Shown: positions 23,746 to 36,305, counted from the first letter of the stretch. The stretch: DNA of 64,000 nucleotides from Sialis fuliginosa (GCA_961205875.1 OY540812.1:24623098-24687097); one strand, 5' to 3'. Notes: generated from the letters alone by a model not told the origin. Numbers and translations are program-made.

Positions 23746-24051
23746 TATTTATAGTTATAATAAAAAATTAATCGTTTAATTCAATTCTAAAACCGAATTT
23801 TTATTGTCATTCTAGCAAAAAGAAAATAGTGTCTCTCCGTATTTTACTCGACATTAATCCTGCGAATCAAGTAAAACTTCGCTCTAAAGAACATAAAAAC
23901 TAGATGTGTCTGGACCTCGGTTACATGCATAATAATATAATGGGAAAGGTAAATCTTTTAGATCAAGTTGTAAATAACTAAGAATAAGTACCCAGAGTAA
24001 TAAATGGTTATGGTGGTCTCTTGTTAAATGTAGCTGTAAATTCCTTTAAAC

Positions 24052-24352
24052 CAAGCTTGTCCAACCCGCGGCCCTAGAGGGGCCTTGGTGCGGCCCGCGA
24101 GGATTATATATTATTTATATAGTAATAAACTGACATTTAAATTACTTAGTACGACTAAAAAAAAAGGTCTTCAGTTTTTATTTTTCCTAATGTAACTCGC
24201 TATTTATTCAATAAAAATTAGGAATTGGAATTGACGCGACTAAAAAAAAAAGGTCTTTAGTTTTATATTCTGGTCTGCGGCCCTTAGTAAATTATTTAAT
24301 TTAATTTACTAAAATTTCTGCTATGCGGTCCAGAAGGTTGAAAATGGTCATG
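24052..24352. mobile_element. Second copy of the hAT-type MITE, internally duplicated
   Basis: CAAGCTTGTCCAACCCGCGG at the left matches the copy at 7803. The right end (CTATGCGGTCCAGAAGG) is also shared. An internal block beginning AAAAAGGTCTTCAGTTTT is present twice, about 90 bp apart, which is not so in the first copy. The right terminus has decayed and no duplication is visible. Confidence 0.7.
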
Positions 24353-24388
24353 TCTATTTGTTTATTTAAAAATATTTTCCTATAAAAA

Positions 24389-25210
24389 TTATAGACCAAT
24401 CAAATTAGATTTTTAAATGAAATTAATATTCGTCTCAATTATTTTAGCGTCAATCGATGGCAAATGATACCCTAATAAAATATAAAAAATGCAAGGCTGT
24501 AGGCCCCCGGGAAATACACTAAAAAAATAAAAACAAAAAAAATGATTTGCGGGTTATACTTAAATCGTCAATGCAGTGAAAAGGATGTAAGATAGAGCAA
24601 AAATGAACAGAATCAATTTTACAGATAAAAAAATTTCCTATAAATAGTACTCCGGTTTATACCTAAAACTAATAGTTGAGGAGTGAGAGTCGTTCAAAAC
24701 TCGAGACCAAATTGTAGTTTTTTGAAAATGTCACAATTTGCCTCGGTTTTCTATAAAATTTAATATCGGTAAACAGTTAATAAAAATTTCCAAAAAATTC
24801 ACGGTTTAACTAGACACTATTGGAAAGCTAGTTACGAGTTTAAAACTTATTTTTACTTTAAATTGTAGCTACAGGGGCTGTACTAAGAAATAATTTATTG
24901 TATTTTATTGCCTGTTATGCATGTTAATTTTTACATAATCTACTAATCGCCGAATAAAACAAAAATATTTGTTTTAAAGATAATTTTATCCTCTTCAAAT
25001 TCAATCTCTTGATATTAAATCGTAACTCCCGTTTACTTACAGTTTTTAAATAAAAACAAAATTAAAATTATATTAAAATAAAAATAGCTGGGTATAGCAA
25101 TTTACTTGATTTAAAATGCTACACAGCCATTGATTGGCGCTAAAATAATTGAGGCGAATATTAATTCCATTTGTCACCTGTAGGAAATTTCTAATTTGAT
25201 TGGACTATTA
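24389..25210. mobile_element. Foldback, TAGACCAATCAAATTAGA termini
   Basis: The left arm (about 24389-24470) contains AATTAATATTCGTCTCAATT and ATTTTAGCG. The right arm (about 25124-25210) contains their complement, GGCGCTAAAATAATTGAGGC, and ends ATTTGATTGGACTA. The 650-bp interior is non-coding. Confidence 0.65.
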
Positions 25211-27595
25211 ATATATTCAAGATGTCGTAATACATGCAAGCAAGATGGATTGTTGTAGCCAGGCCAGACTATTTTATTACATTTCATTCACAGTTATATA
25301 CTACATAACTATGTGTAATTATGAGAATTCAATATAAAAATAATGATAGTTTAGTGTAGATAAGATAAGGTCCCAATGTACTCACATTAGTATAGATATT
25401 TTTTGGTTTATTACTATTATCATTATTATTATTTTCACAATATAAATAAGCAATTTAAAAATAATTTCATCTGGTTTGTCCAAAAATTAGCGCAGAAACA
25501 AGTGGATTAATTATGATTAAAGTAGTCAGACGCATGTACTTTTTAGTACAGTACTGTAATCAGTACAAGACAATAGAATGAAAGTATGAAAAACCAAAAT
25601 TATTGGTGCTATTCTTTTACATTTATTATATTCATATCCTATTAGCGTGGACAACTTGAAATTTAATTTTTACATCCTACTACATAGTATCGACAACGTT
25701 GGATAAACTTGAAAAAGAGAAAAAATGTACCGATTTCACCTTCAGAAAATCTACTCACTTTAATTATGATACAATAGTTTTACAATTTAAAACGTATTGC
25801 ACACGTATGTTTAAAATAATTAAATACATTCACAACAAATAAATTATAAAATTTGACATACAATATTATTTTAAAATACCTAAGTGATTTTTATGTAAAA
25901 ATGCTTATATCAAAAAAATTGATGGAAACAGGAAATAAAAATAATTTTGAATAAAATACGCTTTTTAAAAATAATATTACCTATAGACGGTTAGAGCTGT
26001 CAACATTTTAAGTAAAAAAAATTTTAAGTAAAAATAGTAATACTTGATTTTAACAAGTAAAGAACTTGGAAGTACTTACTACTTACTTCATTTATTGGGT
26101 ATCTTTACATAACTCTACTACAGTGAAAATTTATATTATGATTCATTAAGTATTAAATATTATTTACACAAAATATTAATTGTGTAAGTTATAATCAATG
26201 TATAACATATATAAACATAAACCATTAATCAAAAATACATAAGTGCATATATTAAAATTTTGTCAAAAAAGTATAATAACATAATATGAAAATACTTGTA
26301 AAAAAGAGCGGTTGCCCTGTGTGCTCCTCCCTCTTAAATCCAGCAGTATAAGTGCATTCTTACTGTAATATATACTTAGGTATAACTATTAGAAAACCTA
26401 CATTTTACATTATTCCACAGCAATTAAAACTTTTAATTATTGCTTATTGCCAGTCATTAATAACACAAAATAAAAAAGATAATTATTTAAAAATCTATAT
26501 CATAAATCTATTAATAATGAATACGATAGCATCAATCAACAATATAAAACGTACACAAGTGTATTTCAATTTTGTAAATTTTGAAATGGCTGTACTTTCA
26601 AAATATAGTGCGCTATAAGTACTAGCTGATAATATGTAGCCATAATAATGTTGAACTTTGAATCATATTTGTAACAAATTGTCACATAAGTTTTAATCTT
26701 TTTAAATAAAAATATAAAACTCATAACTCATAATACTGTTAAATACAATTTTGTAGTTTAATTTGACCTGAAATGATGATTATCAAGTAAATACTTGTAT
26801 GTGGGGGGTTAAGGGAAAATATATCATTAAAGGGGTTGTCAAGTTCCGTGTGTATTCACGTTTAGGAAATTGTACTGTACATTAATTCAAAAAGTACTGA
26901 TATATTTACTGGTCGATTGGAATCAGTTGGGTACAGCTTCACGAACCCCGGCTATCATCCTCCCACTTCACCTCGGCACAGCGTTGCCACATCGTACGAA
27001 TTTTAGATACAGCAGACCAGTTGCGTGCGACGTGTGACTGACTATACTAGCACGAAAAACGTTTGTAGCTAATTCAAGGCTGTCCCCTTTATGTATGTAC
27101 TAGGCACATACCGGATGAATAAATAAAAACATCTTATTTTTGGCGACATAGTACTCTATAAATATTAGTCACACAAAGTACAAAAAAAAAATCTTAGTCG
27201 AGGAATATAAAAAAACATGTCAAATATTTTTGAACACTGAATATTTGCACTTTTCAACATTGTCTGTAAACTTACACTTTCAAAAGCTTTATTATTATTA
27301 TTACCATTACTGATAAAAGTGTTTTAATTGTTAATATTTCACCTAAGTAGCGTTAAATCGGATTTAGGACATTAAAAAGAGTACAACTCAAATGAAACAA
27401 ATGACGTATTTATAAATACCCCCTCCCGAAATTTGTGTTAGCAATACATTTTTTTAAACCTGTATCTACAATATAAGTAATAAAATACATACACTATTTT
27501 CTAACATTACTTTTTTTAAATGAGCTAATTCCTTATTTCCAACTTACTACAAAAGCAGCTGACTACCAACTGAACTAATGTTATTATGTCTGATA
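25211..27595. other. Long AT-rich region without recognised features
   Basis: No coding remnant, RNA gene or repeat arm could be supported. A more GC-balanced segment lies at about 26920-27070 (with GTTGCCACATCGTACG) and could be an exon or regulatory region, but there is no frame or motif to show it. An 88-codon plus-strand frame at 26352-26618 has the composition of random AT-rich sequence. Confidence 0.35.
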
Positions 27596-28265
27596 TTATA
27601 AAGTATTTGCTTAGAGCAGTGATTACGAAAGTGTGGTACGCGAATGTTTTTCAAGGGGTACTTCTTTGAATTTTTATTGAATAATTTTGTGTTTTAAACA
27701 ACAAATGTTGTATACATGCGATTCTTTAACAATTTTTTTTTTTTTTTTCGTTGTGCGATTTGATTTTTTTACATGAAAACAACTTTAAAATTACAATATG
27801 TTATGCATTTTTCAAAAATTTTCTGACCCCTCCCCATCTGGGTAACATTAAACTCTTAAAAGGGGTACATGGTAATTTTGAACAATGCTTTGTACGCCAG
27901 TAACACTTAACTTTCAAAAGGGGTACATAGGGATTTTAACTTTTGTAAACACTGCGCTAGAACGAAAGCTAATATAATGGCATTTACGAGTATAAGGTGT
28001 CAAAATCGTTATGAATTTGCTAGGGATTTTAGAACAGTGGTAATAAATATATAACTAAGGTAAATGTTACGCATTTTATGATGCACTCTTGTCACCACTG
28101 CTTTTTTATGTCGCTGATTTCTACTTAAGGGGAAAACTTCAAGGTCATTCATACAAACCATACCATTGATTAGAACTGTCAATGGGTTGTCATTTATATT
28201 TAATACCTCGTAGATACCGTTAGATTACTGTTGCTTGAGAGTAAATTCGTTATAATATTGGACAT
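27596..28265. mobile_element. ATGTCCGG-family foldback carrying a nested hAT-like insertion
   Basis: The left end ATGTCTGATATTATAAAG and the right end ATGTCCAATATTATAACG (complement) bound the element. Interior blocks GGTGTCAAAATCGTTATGAA and CAAGGTCATTCATACAAACC match the copy at 11995-12317 in inverse. After removing the 27617-27954 insertion about 332 bp remain, close to the 323 bp of that copy. Confidence 0.7.
27617..27954. mobile_element. hAT-like element nested in the ATGTCCGG-family foldback
   Basis: CAGTGATTACGAAAGTGTGG and CAGTGTTTACAAAAGTTAAA (complement) are the ends; CAGTG termini are typical of hAT elements. Blocks with AAAAGGGGTACAT occur twice in the right half. The expected 8-bp duplication is eroded: the flanks are GCTTAGAG and CGCTAGAA. 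A lone end of the same kind (CAGTGTTTCTTAAACTTTG) is seen at about 52815. Confidence 0.6.
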
Positions 28266-28835
28266 TAGAGTTTCTAATACTTATAAACCAATTATTCAAT
28301 GTCTATTAATTTATTAAATTCTTAAATTAACAAAATCCAACAAATGAAGATATTTAAACCTATTTGAAATTAACTAAATTCCTTCCTACTTTACTTTTGA
28401 AATTGAATATACCTTAAATAAAATATTTTTACGTAACTATACAAACAGAATTTAAGTATATAGTATATACACAGTTTAAGTCCCGAACAACTATTTAAAT
28501 CAAGGCCATTCCTGGCTAATTACATACCTATAATAAGTTTAACTACAGTATATTTCAGAATAAACGGTCGAGCTAATAATCTTCGATTTTATCTGAGATG
28601 GCTATATATGAACCTTTTATACTTTTTTTTATATATCAAAAACCACAAGGAGTCAACGTGAAAATTTTAAATGGACACCTACATAGACCAGTCGAATTAG
28701 ATACGAGTCGATTTTTGAATCAAAATCGATAGGTAAGAAAGAAGTGCTCCGATTATAACTATAATAATAATAATGGATAATTATTGTAAATACATATAAT
28801 ATAGTAAACCTTTAATGATGTTTTCTTTTTTTAAA
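28266..28835. other. AT-rich spacer
   Basis: No gene or repeat arm recognised. Confidence 0.4.
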
Positions 28836-29075
28836 TATCTTGAAAATGCTAGAGTAACGTCAAGAAAAGACATCAATGATTTATACAAAATTATATTTTC
28901 TATAAGAAAGGTTTTACAACTGTCAGTTTCGGCTCTACGTGGTTGTCACTTTGTATTTTTTGAATGTGAAATTCTGCGATTTTCACTTATTTGATGGCTT
29001 ATACTCAATTAGTTATTCCAGTACGTTCTTATAAAATTATCGAACTGTAAAAATAAATACGTTATTTATACATAT
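28836..29075 (+). repeat. Dispersed repeat, copy 1 (partner at 47650)
   Basis: Shared landmarks with 47650-47935 in the same order are GAAAATGCTA/GAAAACAAAA, CTCTACGTGGTTGTCA/GCTACGTGGTCGCCAT, and a tail ATTATCGAACTG...AAATACGTTATTTA. Divergence is high. No termini are identified. Confidence 0.5.
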
Positions 29076-29706
29076 CGAGACATTGTATATGAAAAATGTA
29101 TAACATTTCCCAAATTTTATGTTACAGTACAGGTATGCAAAAAAAAAATAAAGAAAAAATCGCCCGTTTTTCATGTTTTCTTGAATTTTGATTATTTTTT
29201 TTGCATGAAATAATTTGAAAAGGTTTTTATAGAAGACAAAATTGTCTACACAAAATTAATTTTATCATTATATTATTGAAATAATAGTTTCAATGCAAAG
29301 TTTTAGTATTTTTTAGAATAAAATTATCAGTTTTAGTTATATTTACAATAATGACTATTAATAAACTCACACAACAGGTATAAACGGAGCGTTTTTTTTC
29401 TGTAGTATAGGATCAGCCTATTTATCAATTTTGGTGGTTTTCATTTATTCTAAAAAATTTCAAATCTGAATTCAAACAATATAATAAAAATACTGTAAAA
29501 ATTTCATATTATATGAATGTTCAGATAAAATACTACACTAGTAGCTCATTTTGCTTTCCAAAAAAGTTCTCCGATTTCAAAATTTCCATTTGATCTTTCT
29601 GTTTCGGGTCCCCTGAATCCTTGTCACAGGCGTAACTCATGAACCACCAAACCAATTATAATGAAACTGGGTTTTATATGGAGGATAGAAGTAGTATCTC
29701 AAATAA
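29076..29706. other. AT-rich spacer with a repeat fragment
   Basis: From about 29565 the TCCGATTTCAAAATTTCC repeat seen at 9190 recurs and leads directly into the next foldback. Upstream of it nothing is recognised. Confidence 0.4.
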
Positions 29707-30387
29707 CCCAGGAAAATAAGGCGAGAAAACGGTCGTTGTACGAAAAAAATCCAAGTGAAGTTTTCTTATTATCTTTATTTGGGCATAAGAATTAAAGTGT
29801 GAAAAGTCCATTGCGAAATCGTGTGCGCAAAAGAAGTTATTCAAGGTCAAAGATCGCGAAAATCGGGTTTTCCCTAATATCTCGTAAACTATCGGCTTTA
29901 CGGTAATTTTAGATATTATAAAACTTGTTCTTTAGCTAATTTTACACAAAAAAGGTCCTATACAAATTTTCCGTAGGATCAATAGTTCTCGAGATATACA
30001 GCTGAGAAAAGTTAAACGTTGCGATACATTCGATTCCCCACCACTTTTACAATACAATGCAAGGCGCGTTTTGTTTTATACGATTTATAATAAGGAGAAT
30101 CACTCATACGACGTAACTTGCATGAATCAATATTAAATTTTTTGGTATAATTTTTACAATACTCGACATGAAGAGCATAGTAGCTAAAATTGCCGTAAAA
30201 CTAACAGTTTAGCAGAGATATTTGGAAAAAACTGATTTTCGCGACCTTTAACCTTGAATAACATTTTTTGCGTACACAATTTCACAATGCACTTTTCACA
30301 CGGTATTTCTTATGTCTAAATAAATATAATCACGGAGAGAAAAATTCACTTGGATTTTTTTCGCAGAAAAATCCTTATTTTCCTGGG
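29707..30387. mobile_element. Foldback, CCCAGGAAAATAAGG family, copy 2
   Basis: Both termini are preserved: CCCAGGAAAATAAGGCGAG and the complementary right end CCTTATTTTCCTGGG. The arms carry AAGTCCATTGCGAAATCGTG and its complement with differences, and GCGAAAATCGGGTTT. This copy defines the ends that are partly lost at 4192-5401. 681 bp, non-coding. Confidence 0.8.
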
Positions 30388-30664
30388 CTAAAAGTTATTA
30401 TATATATTTTCTAAATATCTCAAAAACAACGCATGTTACGTGGACATTTAAGATTTTTTGAAGAGAATTAAATTTTCTCTAAAATGACCGTTACAACTTT
30501 TCTACTAAAATATCCTCTTTCGAATATATACAGAAACTTGTTTCCTAAAATTCTAGCTATCGTCATTGTTCGAGTACACGTGCTTTTTGTTTGACATTTA
30601 AATACTTAATGTTTAACCTGTACATATAGATATATTACTGTATACAGGTATATATTATTGTATT

Positions 30665-32436
30665 CAGGTGGAACAAACTTTAACAGTAGATCGAGAGAAA
30701 TAATTCAATAATATAATAAATGTTCATATAAACATGTATCCGGAAATTCTTCGTGAGGGAGCTACAGATCTCCAAAGAATAAGCTTAAAATTAGTTTTTA
30801 TTTGATATTTTGAGAACCCATTGTGATACAGATTATAAAATTTGTGTGTATCTTGACCTGAAACGGAAATATCGAATGAAAAATTTGAAATCGGATCGCA
30901 AAGCTTCTCGTATCTTCGATAATAAAACAACCCATAACAAAAATACAATTTTATTCATTTATTGAATAAAAATCACAATTGCCATGAAAAACTAAAATAT
31001 ATTTGTAAGTCAGCCAAAATTATACTCGAGTGCAATATTAAGAAGTCAAGTGGGCTTTGGAAAAAAGAATGGTTGATGTTTGAAATTTTTATATTTAGTA
31101 AAATTCGTTGCTTATTTTGTTAATGTATAACAGCAATGTCGGCTTTAAGGATGGAGGCTGAGCGACCGCCCGGAGTGCCAGTTCAGAAGGGGCGACGGTC
31201 AGCCACATGGAGAAAAGCTTAAATTCTAGTAGAATTTTTATTCTCTTTAAAAAACGATCACAAAGTTTCTCGTATCTTCGATATGACGAGGAAGCAAAAT
31301 TTATAATTTTTAATAAGTAAGTGGAGAATATATATGAGCAATTTGGGAGCAATAAATATCGAATATATGAGAAGCTTTCTTTTATAAAAAAATATTCTCC
31401 GATTTCAAAATTTTCATTTGATATTTCCGTGTCAGGTCACTTTTGATTTTTATTCCATTTCTACAGAACTCATTTTGATATAGTTATGAAATTAAATGTT
31501 CGGTTTAGTATTAATACGTATTATCGATTTTCAGTATCAACTAATGATTATTTAGACCAAGCAAATATGGAGCCAGTGGAATCTTTGATTTTTATCTAGT
31601 ATTTTTTGTTCTTAAATTTGTTCCTATGTTTCGAACTTTTATAAGGTCGTATGCTACAAAATATACAAAAATAATTTTTTAATTGTCATAAGATCAACCG
31701 TTTACGAGAAATACAACAGTAAATATAGTATTGTAGAATTATACTTAATATGGATACTTCAAATTACACAAAATAAAGTAATATTCTTGTTCTAAAATTA
31801 AAAATAAGAAAAAACTTAATGTACATAATATATATATTCTTCTTAATATGAGTTCTCAAAGACCTATAGCCAGTTGTATTGTTATACGAGTAATACCTAC
31901 CTACATTTAATAATTTGACTAAAAAAAGAAACTAAAAATGGCTATTTGTTGATAAGGATACATTTTTTGAGGTATATCAACATAAACATTTATTTTTAAT
32001 CCTAGAACAAGAATATACATTTTGGATATTTTGAAGCATCCGTATTAAGTCAAATTTTGAAATACTATCATTACTAACGAATATCTCGTAAATGGTTAAT
32101 GTTTATGAGTATTTATGACAAATAAACAAAGTATATTTATGTGTATATTGTGTCATATGACCTTAGAAAAGTGCCAAGCATGATAATAAATTTAATAACA
32201 AAATAAATACTAGATAAAAATCAAAGGGCCCACTTTCCCCATACATATCTGGTCTAAATAATCATTAGTTGATACTGCATCACAATCAGTTCTCAAAATA
32301 TTAAATGAAAAGTAATTTTAAATAAAATATTTCAGAGTTTGTAGTTCCCTCGTAAAGAATTTCCGGACACATGTTCATTTGAACTCTTATGCTTGAAATA
32401 TTTTTCTGAATCAACTGTTCAAGTTTGTTCCACCTG
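30665..32436. mobile_element. Large foldback, CAGGTGGAACAAACTT termini, with nested insertion
   Basis: CAGGTGGAACAAACTTTAAC and CAGGTGGAACAAACTTGAAC (complement) are the ends. Both arms continue with TCCGGAAATTCTT, TTTGATATTTTGAGAAC-like blocks, CAACTAATGATTATTTAGAC and TTTGATTTTTATCTAGTAT. The left arm is interrupted between about 30840 and 31465 by another palindrome. The centre of symmetry is near 31850-31900. 1.77 kb, non-coding. Confidence 0.75.
30850..31443. mobile_element. Palindrome nested in the CAGGTGG foldback
   Basis: TTGACCTGAAACGGAAATAT at the left matches, in inverse, the right end ATATTTCCGTGTCAGGTCA. Inside, AATTTGAAATCGGA and GAAGCTTCTCGTATCTTCG-like words are repeated in both orientations. 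It belongs to the family of fragments at 9190 and 29570. Confidence 0.6.
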
Positions 32437-32853
32437 ATATGATATAGCAGAAAAGTTTTATTTAGAAAATAATTAATAAGAAAAATTAAGAATTACTATT
32501 TTTCTAATGAAACTTTATAAAACTGTAAAAAAATGAACAGTAAAAAAGGTTTTTTATCAGAATTCATTATCATTAATCAGTATTTATTAAAATTATTCGA
32601 TAATTAAGTGGTGAATTTAGCACGATGAAGCACTGGAACGAAAATCTATTTTTTTTTCGAATCTTATAACGCCTATATGTGCAATATTTGCCTGAAAAAA
32701 CACATTCTAAAGAAGTTTGTAATTGGATGTCATCTTCAGGTTCTTAAACGATCATCTTTATAAAGGGAAAGAAAAAAACATAAATTTTATGGTGTTATAT
32801 CATGTTATAACAGATAGAATGATATTTAAATAATGGCTTTGAAATAATATACA
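32437..32853. other. AT-rich spacer
   Basis: A short block GTGAATTTAGCACGATGAAG (32610) also occurs at 9829 with one difference. Nothing else is recognised. Confidence 0.4.
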
Positions 32854-34018
32854 GGATGGCCCAACGAAAACGAAACAGCCGCGCTTTTGGTCAGTTAAAA
32901 TAAGATTTTGAAAAAACGTCCGAAAACGTCATTTTGTTTTCAAGGGGGATATCTTTTGCAATAAAATGTTTTCAAAAATCTTTTCAACCCTCTGCGTTAT
33001 GAGCACATTCCTTAAAATTTTAAATAGCATGATACGGCAACTGATACCTCATTTGAAATACTTTTTCATTCTAAACAAGGTGCATTTGTTTTTTTTTTTA
33101 AATCTGTTTCATTTTAGTCAAGTTATTTACGTTTTTAATTCCATGAATGCAAAAACAAAACACACATTTGCAACTAGAATTCAAAACAAAGTAGGCTTAT
33201 TTTTGATAAATCAATTAAAACAAGGTGACACATGATTTGTTATTTGTAGTTTTAATTTTTAAAACAAACTGACATTTATTCATTGAATCCTATTTTGAAC
33301 CATGGTTTACATAACTGCTAAAAGAGTGCAAATAGTTACTATTTATTTGAAAAATAATGATTAGGCTACTCTAACTGCTGCACCAGTAAGAGATTTTTTA
33401 AACATTGCTTTTCCTGAGCAATAGATCAGATATAAGGGTCCTTTAGAATGGCCAACTAGATCCCCGGAACTTACTCCACTCGGTTTTATTTTTGGGACAT
33501 TTGAAAAATCGGGTTTATGCAACCAAACCAAAAACTCGAAGAGTTGTCGCCAACTTACTCCTCAAACATTTCAACAAGTGAGATATCGTTTTGAGCATAA
33601 ATTGTATTTTTATATGGAGGCTAGCAGAGCTCAATTTGAACATTTATTGAATTAATTAAAATTTTTGATGTCAGTAAATTTTTTTGAACTATTTAGTAAG
33701 AAAATAGGCCTGCTTTGTTTTATTGATCAGAAAATAAATGCATTCATGGAATTAAAAATGTAAATAACATGATTAAAATTAAACATATTTGAAAAAAAAA
33801 TACCTTGTTTAGAATGAAAAAACCTTTCAAATGAGGTATCACCTGCCCTATCATGCTATTTAAAACTGTAAGAGTTGTGCTCATAGCGCAGAGGGTTGAA
33901 AAGATTCTTGCAAAAATTTTATTGCAAAAGATGTCCACCTTAAAAGTAAAATCGACATGTTCGAGCATTTTTTCAAAATCTTATTTAAGTGTCCAAAAGA
34001 GTTTTCGTTGGGCCACCC
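32854..34018 (+). mobile_element. IS630/mariner-type element with long inverted ends
   Basis: GGATGGCCCAACGAAAACG at the left and GGGTGGCCCAACGAAAACTC (complement) at the right are the termini. The inverted region continues for about 190 bp on each side, with GTTATGAGCACA, ATTTTAAATAGCATGAT and ACCTCATTTGAAATAC in one orientation and their complements in the other. It encloses the internally deleted transposase at 33302-33655. A TA precedes the left end at 32850-32851 but the right flank has changed. Confidence 0.8.
33302..33655 (+). pseudogene. Transposase of IS630/mariner type, internally deleted
   Basis: One frame of 118 codons from ATG to TAA at 33653-33655 is broken only by TAG at 33362 and 33422. 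The N-terminal part (RVQIVTIYLKNND, then a FPEQ-like end) resembles the DUF4817-type helix-turn-helix found at the start of many arthropod mariner-like transposases. The C-terminal part reads GPLEWPTRSPELTPLGF, then TPQTFQQVRYRFEHKLYF and a RAQFEHLLN end, matching the last third of the DDE domain. The central catalytic region is deleted without loss of frame. The residue that should be the third catalytic aspartate (TPLDF in relatives) is glycine here, and the stretch between the two C-terminal blocks looks shifted. Clearly inactive. Confidence 0.75.
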
Positions 34019-34673
34019 CAATAACAATAACAATAAAATATTTAGTGGTTAATCGTTTCAAAAACACCCTCAAACACATAAAAAGTATCATTTAAATAAA
34101 AGATCAACAAAGCAGTAAATGTTTAACTGTGATGAGGAACATTCAAATATATTATCAAAATAAGTATTCAATAAATAAAGTTACACTTTATTTATTTATT
34201 GAATACAATACAACGGACACTTGTTCATATAAACTTTTTTACTTACGATAGCTTCATCGAGCCACTGTTAAAGTTTAGCGTGCCAGTACAGATTTAAACA
34301 TAGAAAGCCTTAGTAATGACAACTTTATATTTGATAATAACTATGTTAATCATATAACTATAACCAATAGATATTACTAAAAACTAATAGCGCCTTTTAT
34401 AGCTTATAAAAAGTTATGCGTACAACAGATCGATGGGGACTTTTAGCACCGTATTTATAAAGATATAAAAGTGTATACAAAACGTTACCTCCCTTGAAAT
34501 TTTTCCGCAATGAAAAACTGAAATTACTGGACCAAAAGTTCAAGACGTATCTAAAAATGATTTTTAAAATAGAATATTTTAACACCAAATATGAAAAATT
34601 CACTGATATTTTAAATCAAGATTTCTACTAATATCCCTTTCTGTTCCTGAACTCTTCATTAGTATGTCCGGTA
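34019..34673. other. AT-rich spacer
   Basis: No gene recognised. A 20-bp near-inverted AATAAATAAAGTTACACTTT area at about 34170-34205 is symmetric by composition only. Confidence 0.35.
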
Positions 34674-34943
34674 TTATAAAGGAGCTAGTAAACACTTTTA
34701 AATGGGGTATTAATTATGTGATAATATCTATGGATTAGCTATGGAATTTAGAGCAGTGATACTTCAACTTATTGTAACACAGTTGGCGACTGAAGGTACA
34801 AAATAATTTTCATAATATCGCTACTGTTTTAATTGTCAAACACTTTATGAAACTTCAAGAGAACTGTCAGATAGGTTTGCAACCTCATTTAGAAGTGCTT
34901 GCTAGCTAGCAAATTTTATTAGCTCGTTTATAATACCGAGCAT
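34674..34943. mobile_element. ATGTCCGG-family foldback, 270-bp copy
   Basis: ATGTCCGGTATTATAAAGGA and ATGCTCGGTATTATAAACGA (complement) are the ends. Interior TATGTGATAATATCTATGGA and GAAGTGCTTGCTAGCTAGC are shared with 41834-42138, so these two form a subfamily. Confidence 0.8.
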
Positions 34944-34956
34944 TACTGTAGCAGTG

Positions 34957-35098
34957 CACGAGAACTGTATTCAGAGGTAAGGCTTGCTTGCAAGTTGATA
35001 TCATAAATCGGACACGTTCGGCTTTAGTCGTATCTTCCGATCGAGCCAACAGTTATTTGCCATACTGACTGTCTCATGACACATGAATACAGCTCGTG
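34957..35098. repeat. Small inverted repeat, possible MITE
   Basis: CACGAGAACTGTATTCA at the left pairs with TGAATACAGCTCGTG at the right, one base differing, about 110 bp apart. No target duplication seen. Confidence 0.5.
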
Positions 35099-36052
35099 TT
35101 AGTTAATAGTCATGTGGATTATTGTTTAATGGATTTTTAAACATAAAAGCAACCTTTGTGATTTAGTTTCAATTTATGGGAAAAATTAGTTTGACGTCCA
35201 ATATATTGTGAACAATATTGACTCTTTTAACAATTCTACGGCCCGCAGATTGGCTTAGCGTTGATTTAATGACCCGCGTTCATATTTCAATTTGACACCA
35301 CTGCATTCGTTGAAATTCATATTATAAAAAATATATGTTAAAATATTTTACTGGCCCGGTAAAAATAGAAATTTTTATTTAAATAATTTATAGTTTTATT
35401 GTTTGAAGATAGATACTCGTGAATAATACATAAACAAATATGTCAAGTGTATTCCTCTTTTAAATTCCAAGAAAACATCTAAATGTTTGTTAATTTTTTT
35501 GCAATTATCTAAGAAACGGTGGTTCGGACAAAAAAAAATTATATAAACTCAAATTTTAGACAATAAAATTATAAATAGAACAGATCAAATACATACTTGC
35601 TGTAAACGTTATGGTTTGTGCGCAATCTATACGAGTACATGGGGTAAAATCTAACACACTGCAAGATATTCGTTTTTTTTTTTTGCAAATAACTTTTTGT
35701 AGAAATTACACATAACTGTGAATTTGTTGAGTGCAACATATTTTGCCAGAAACAGTCAGCAGTATTATTTTCAAATAAATTGTAAAACTTTTTTTTTTAT
35801 TCGAAAAAAATCATATGCAATAATAACTAATGTAAGATTCAGAAATTTTAATTGTAAACCGACATAATGTTCTCTTCATTAGATAACCGAAAAATCAAAC
35901 CTTCGCCAACATTTAGGGATATTTTTGGGCATTTAAGAGAGCAAACTACGAGATAGAACTTTTTGGGTATTGGTTTCTGCAGTATTCACGAGTAAATACA
36001 AAAACCAACGACAAAAACGTCGAGGGATTAATGAGATAAAAAATGTCTGGAA
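35099..36052. other. AT-rich spacer
   Basis: No gene or RNA gene recognised. Confidence 0.4.
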
Positions 36053-36298
36053 CTACACGGATAGAAAAGTTAACTTGGGCCAAGAAATCCTTGTTTTTTA
36101 TATAACGAAAACAATATTTTCTTAATTTAAGAATATACTCTTAATCCAAAAAATTATTGTTTCTCTTTAAAGAAATATTGTTGAACGAAAACAATAATAT
36201 ACTTGGATTAAGAATACATTCTTATATTAAGAAAATATTGTTTTCGTTATATACAAAACAAGATTTTCTTGGTCCAAGTCACTTTTCTACCTGTGTAG
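36053..36298. mobile_element. Palindromic MITE, CTACAC termini, intact copy
   Basis: Nearly every base pairs across the centre. CTACACGGATAGAAAAGTTA matches the complement of the right end around CACTTTTCTACCTGTGTAG, and AATATTTTCTTAATTTAAG and its complement lie inside. The centre is near 36176. This serves as the empty-site reference for the interrupted copy at 53522-54564. Confidence 0.85.
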
Positions 36299-36305
36299 TG
36301 GGCTC

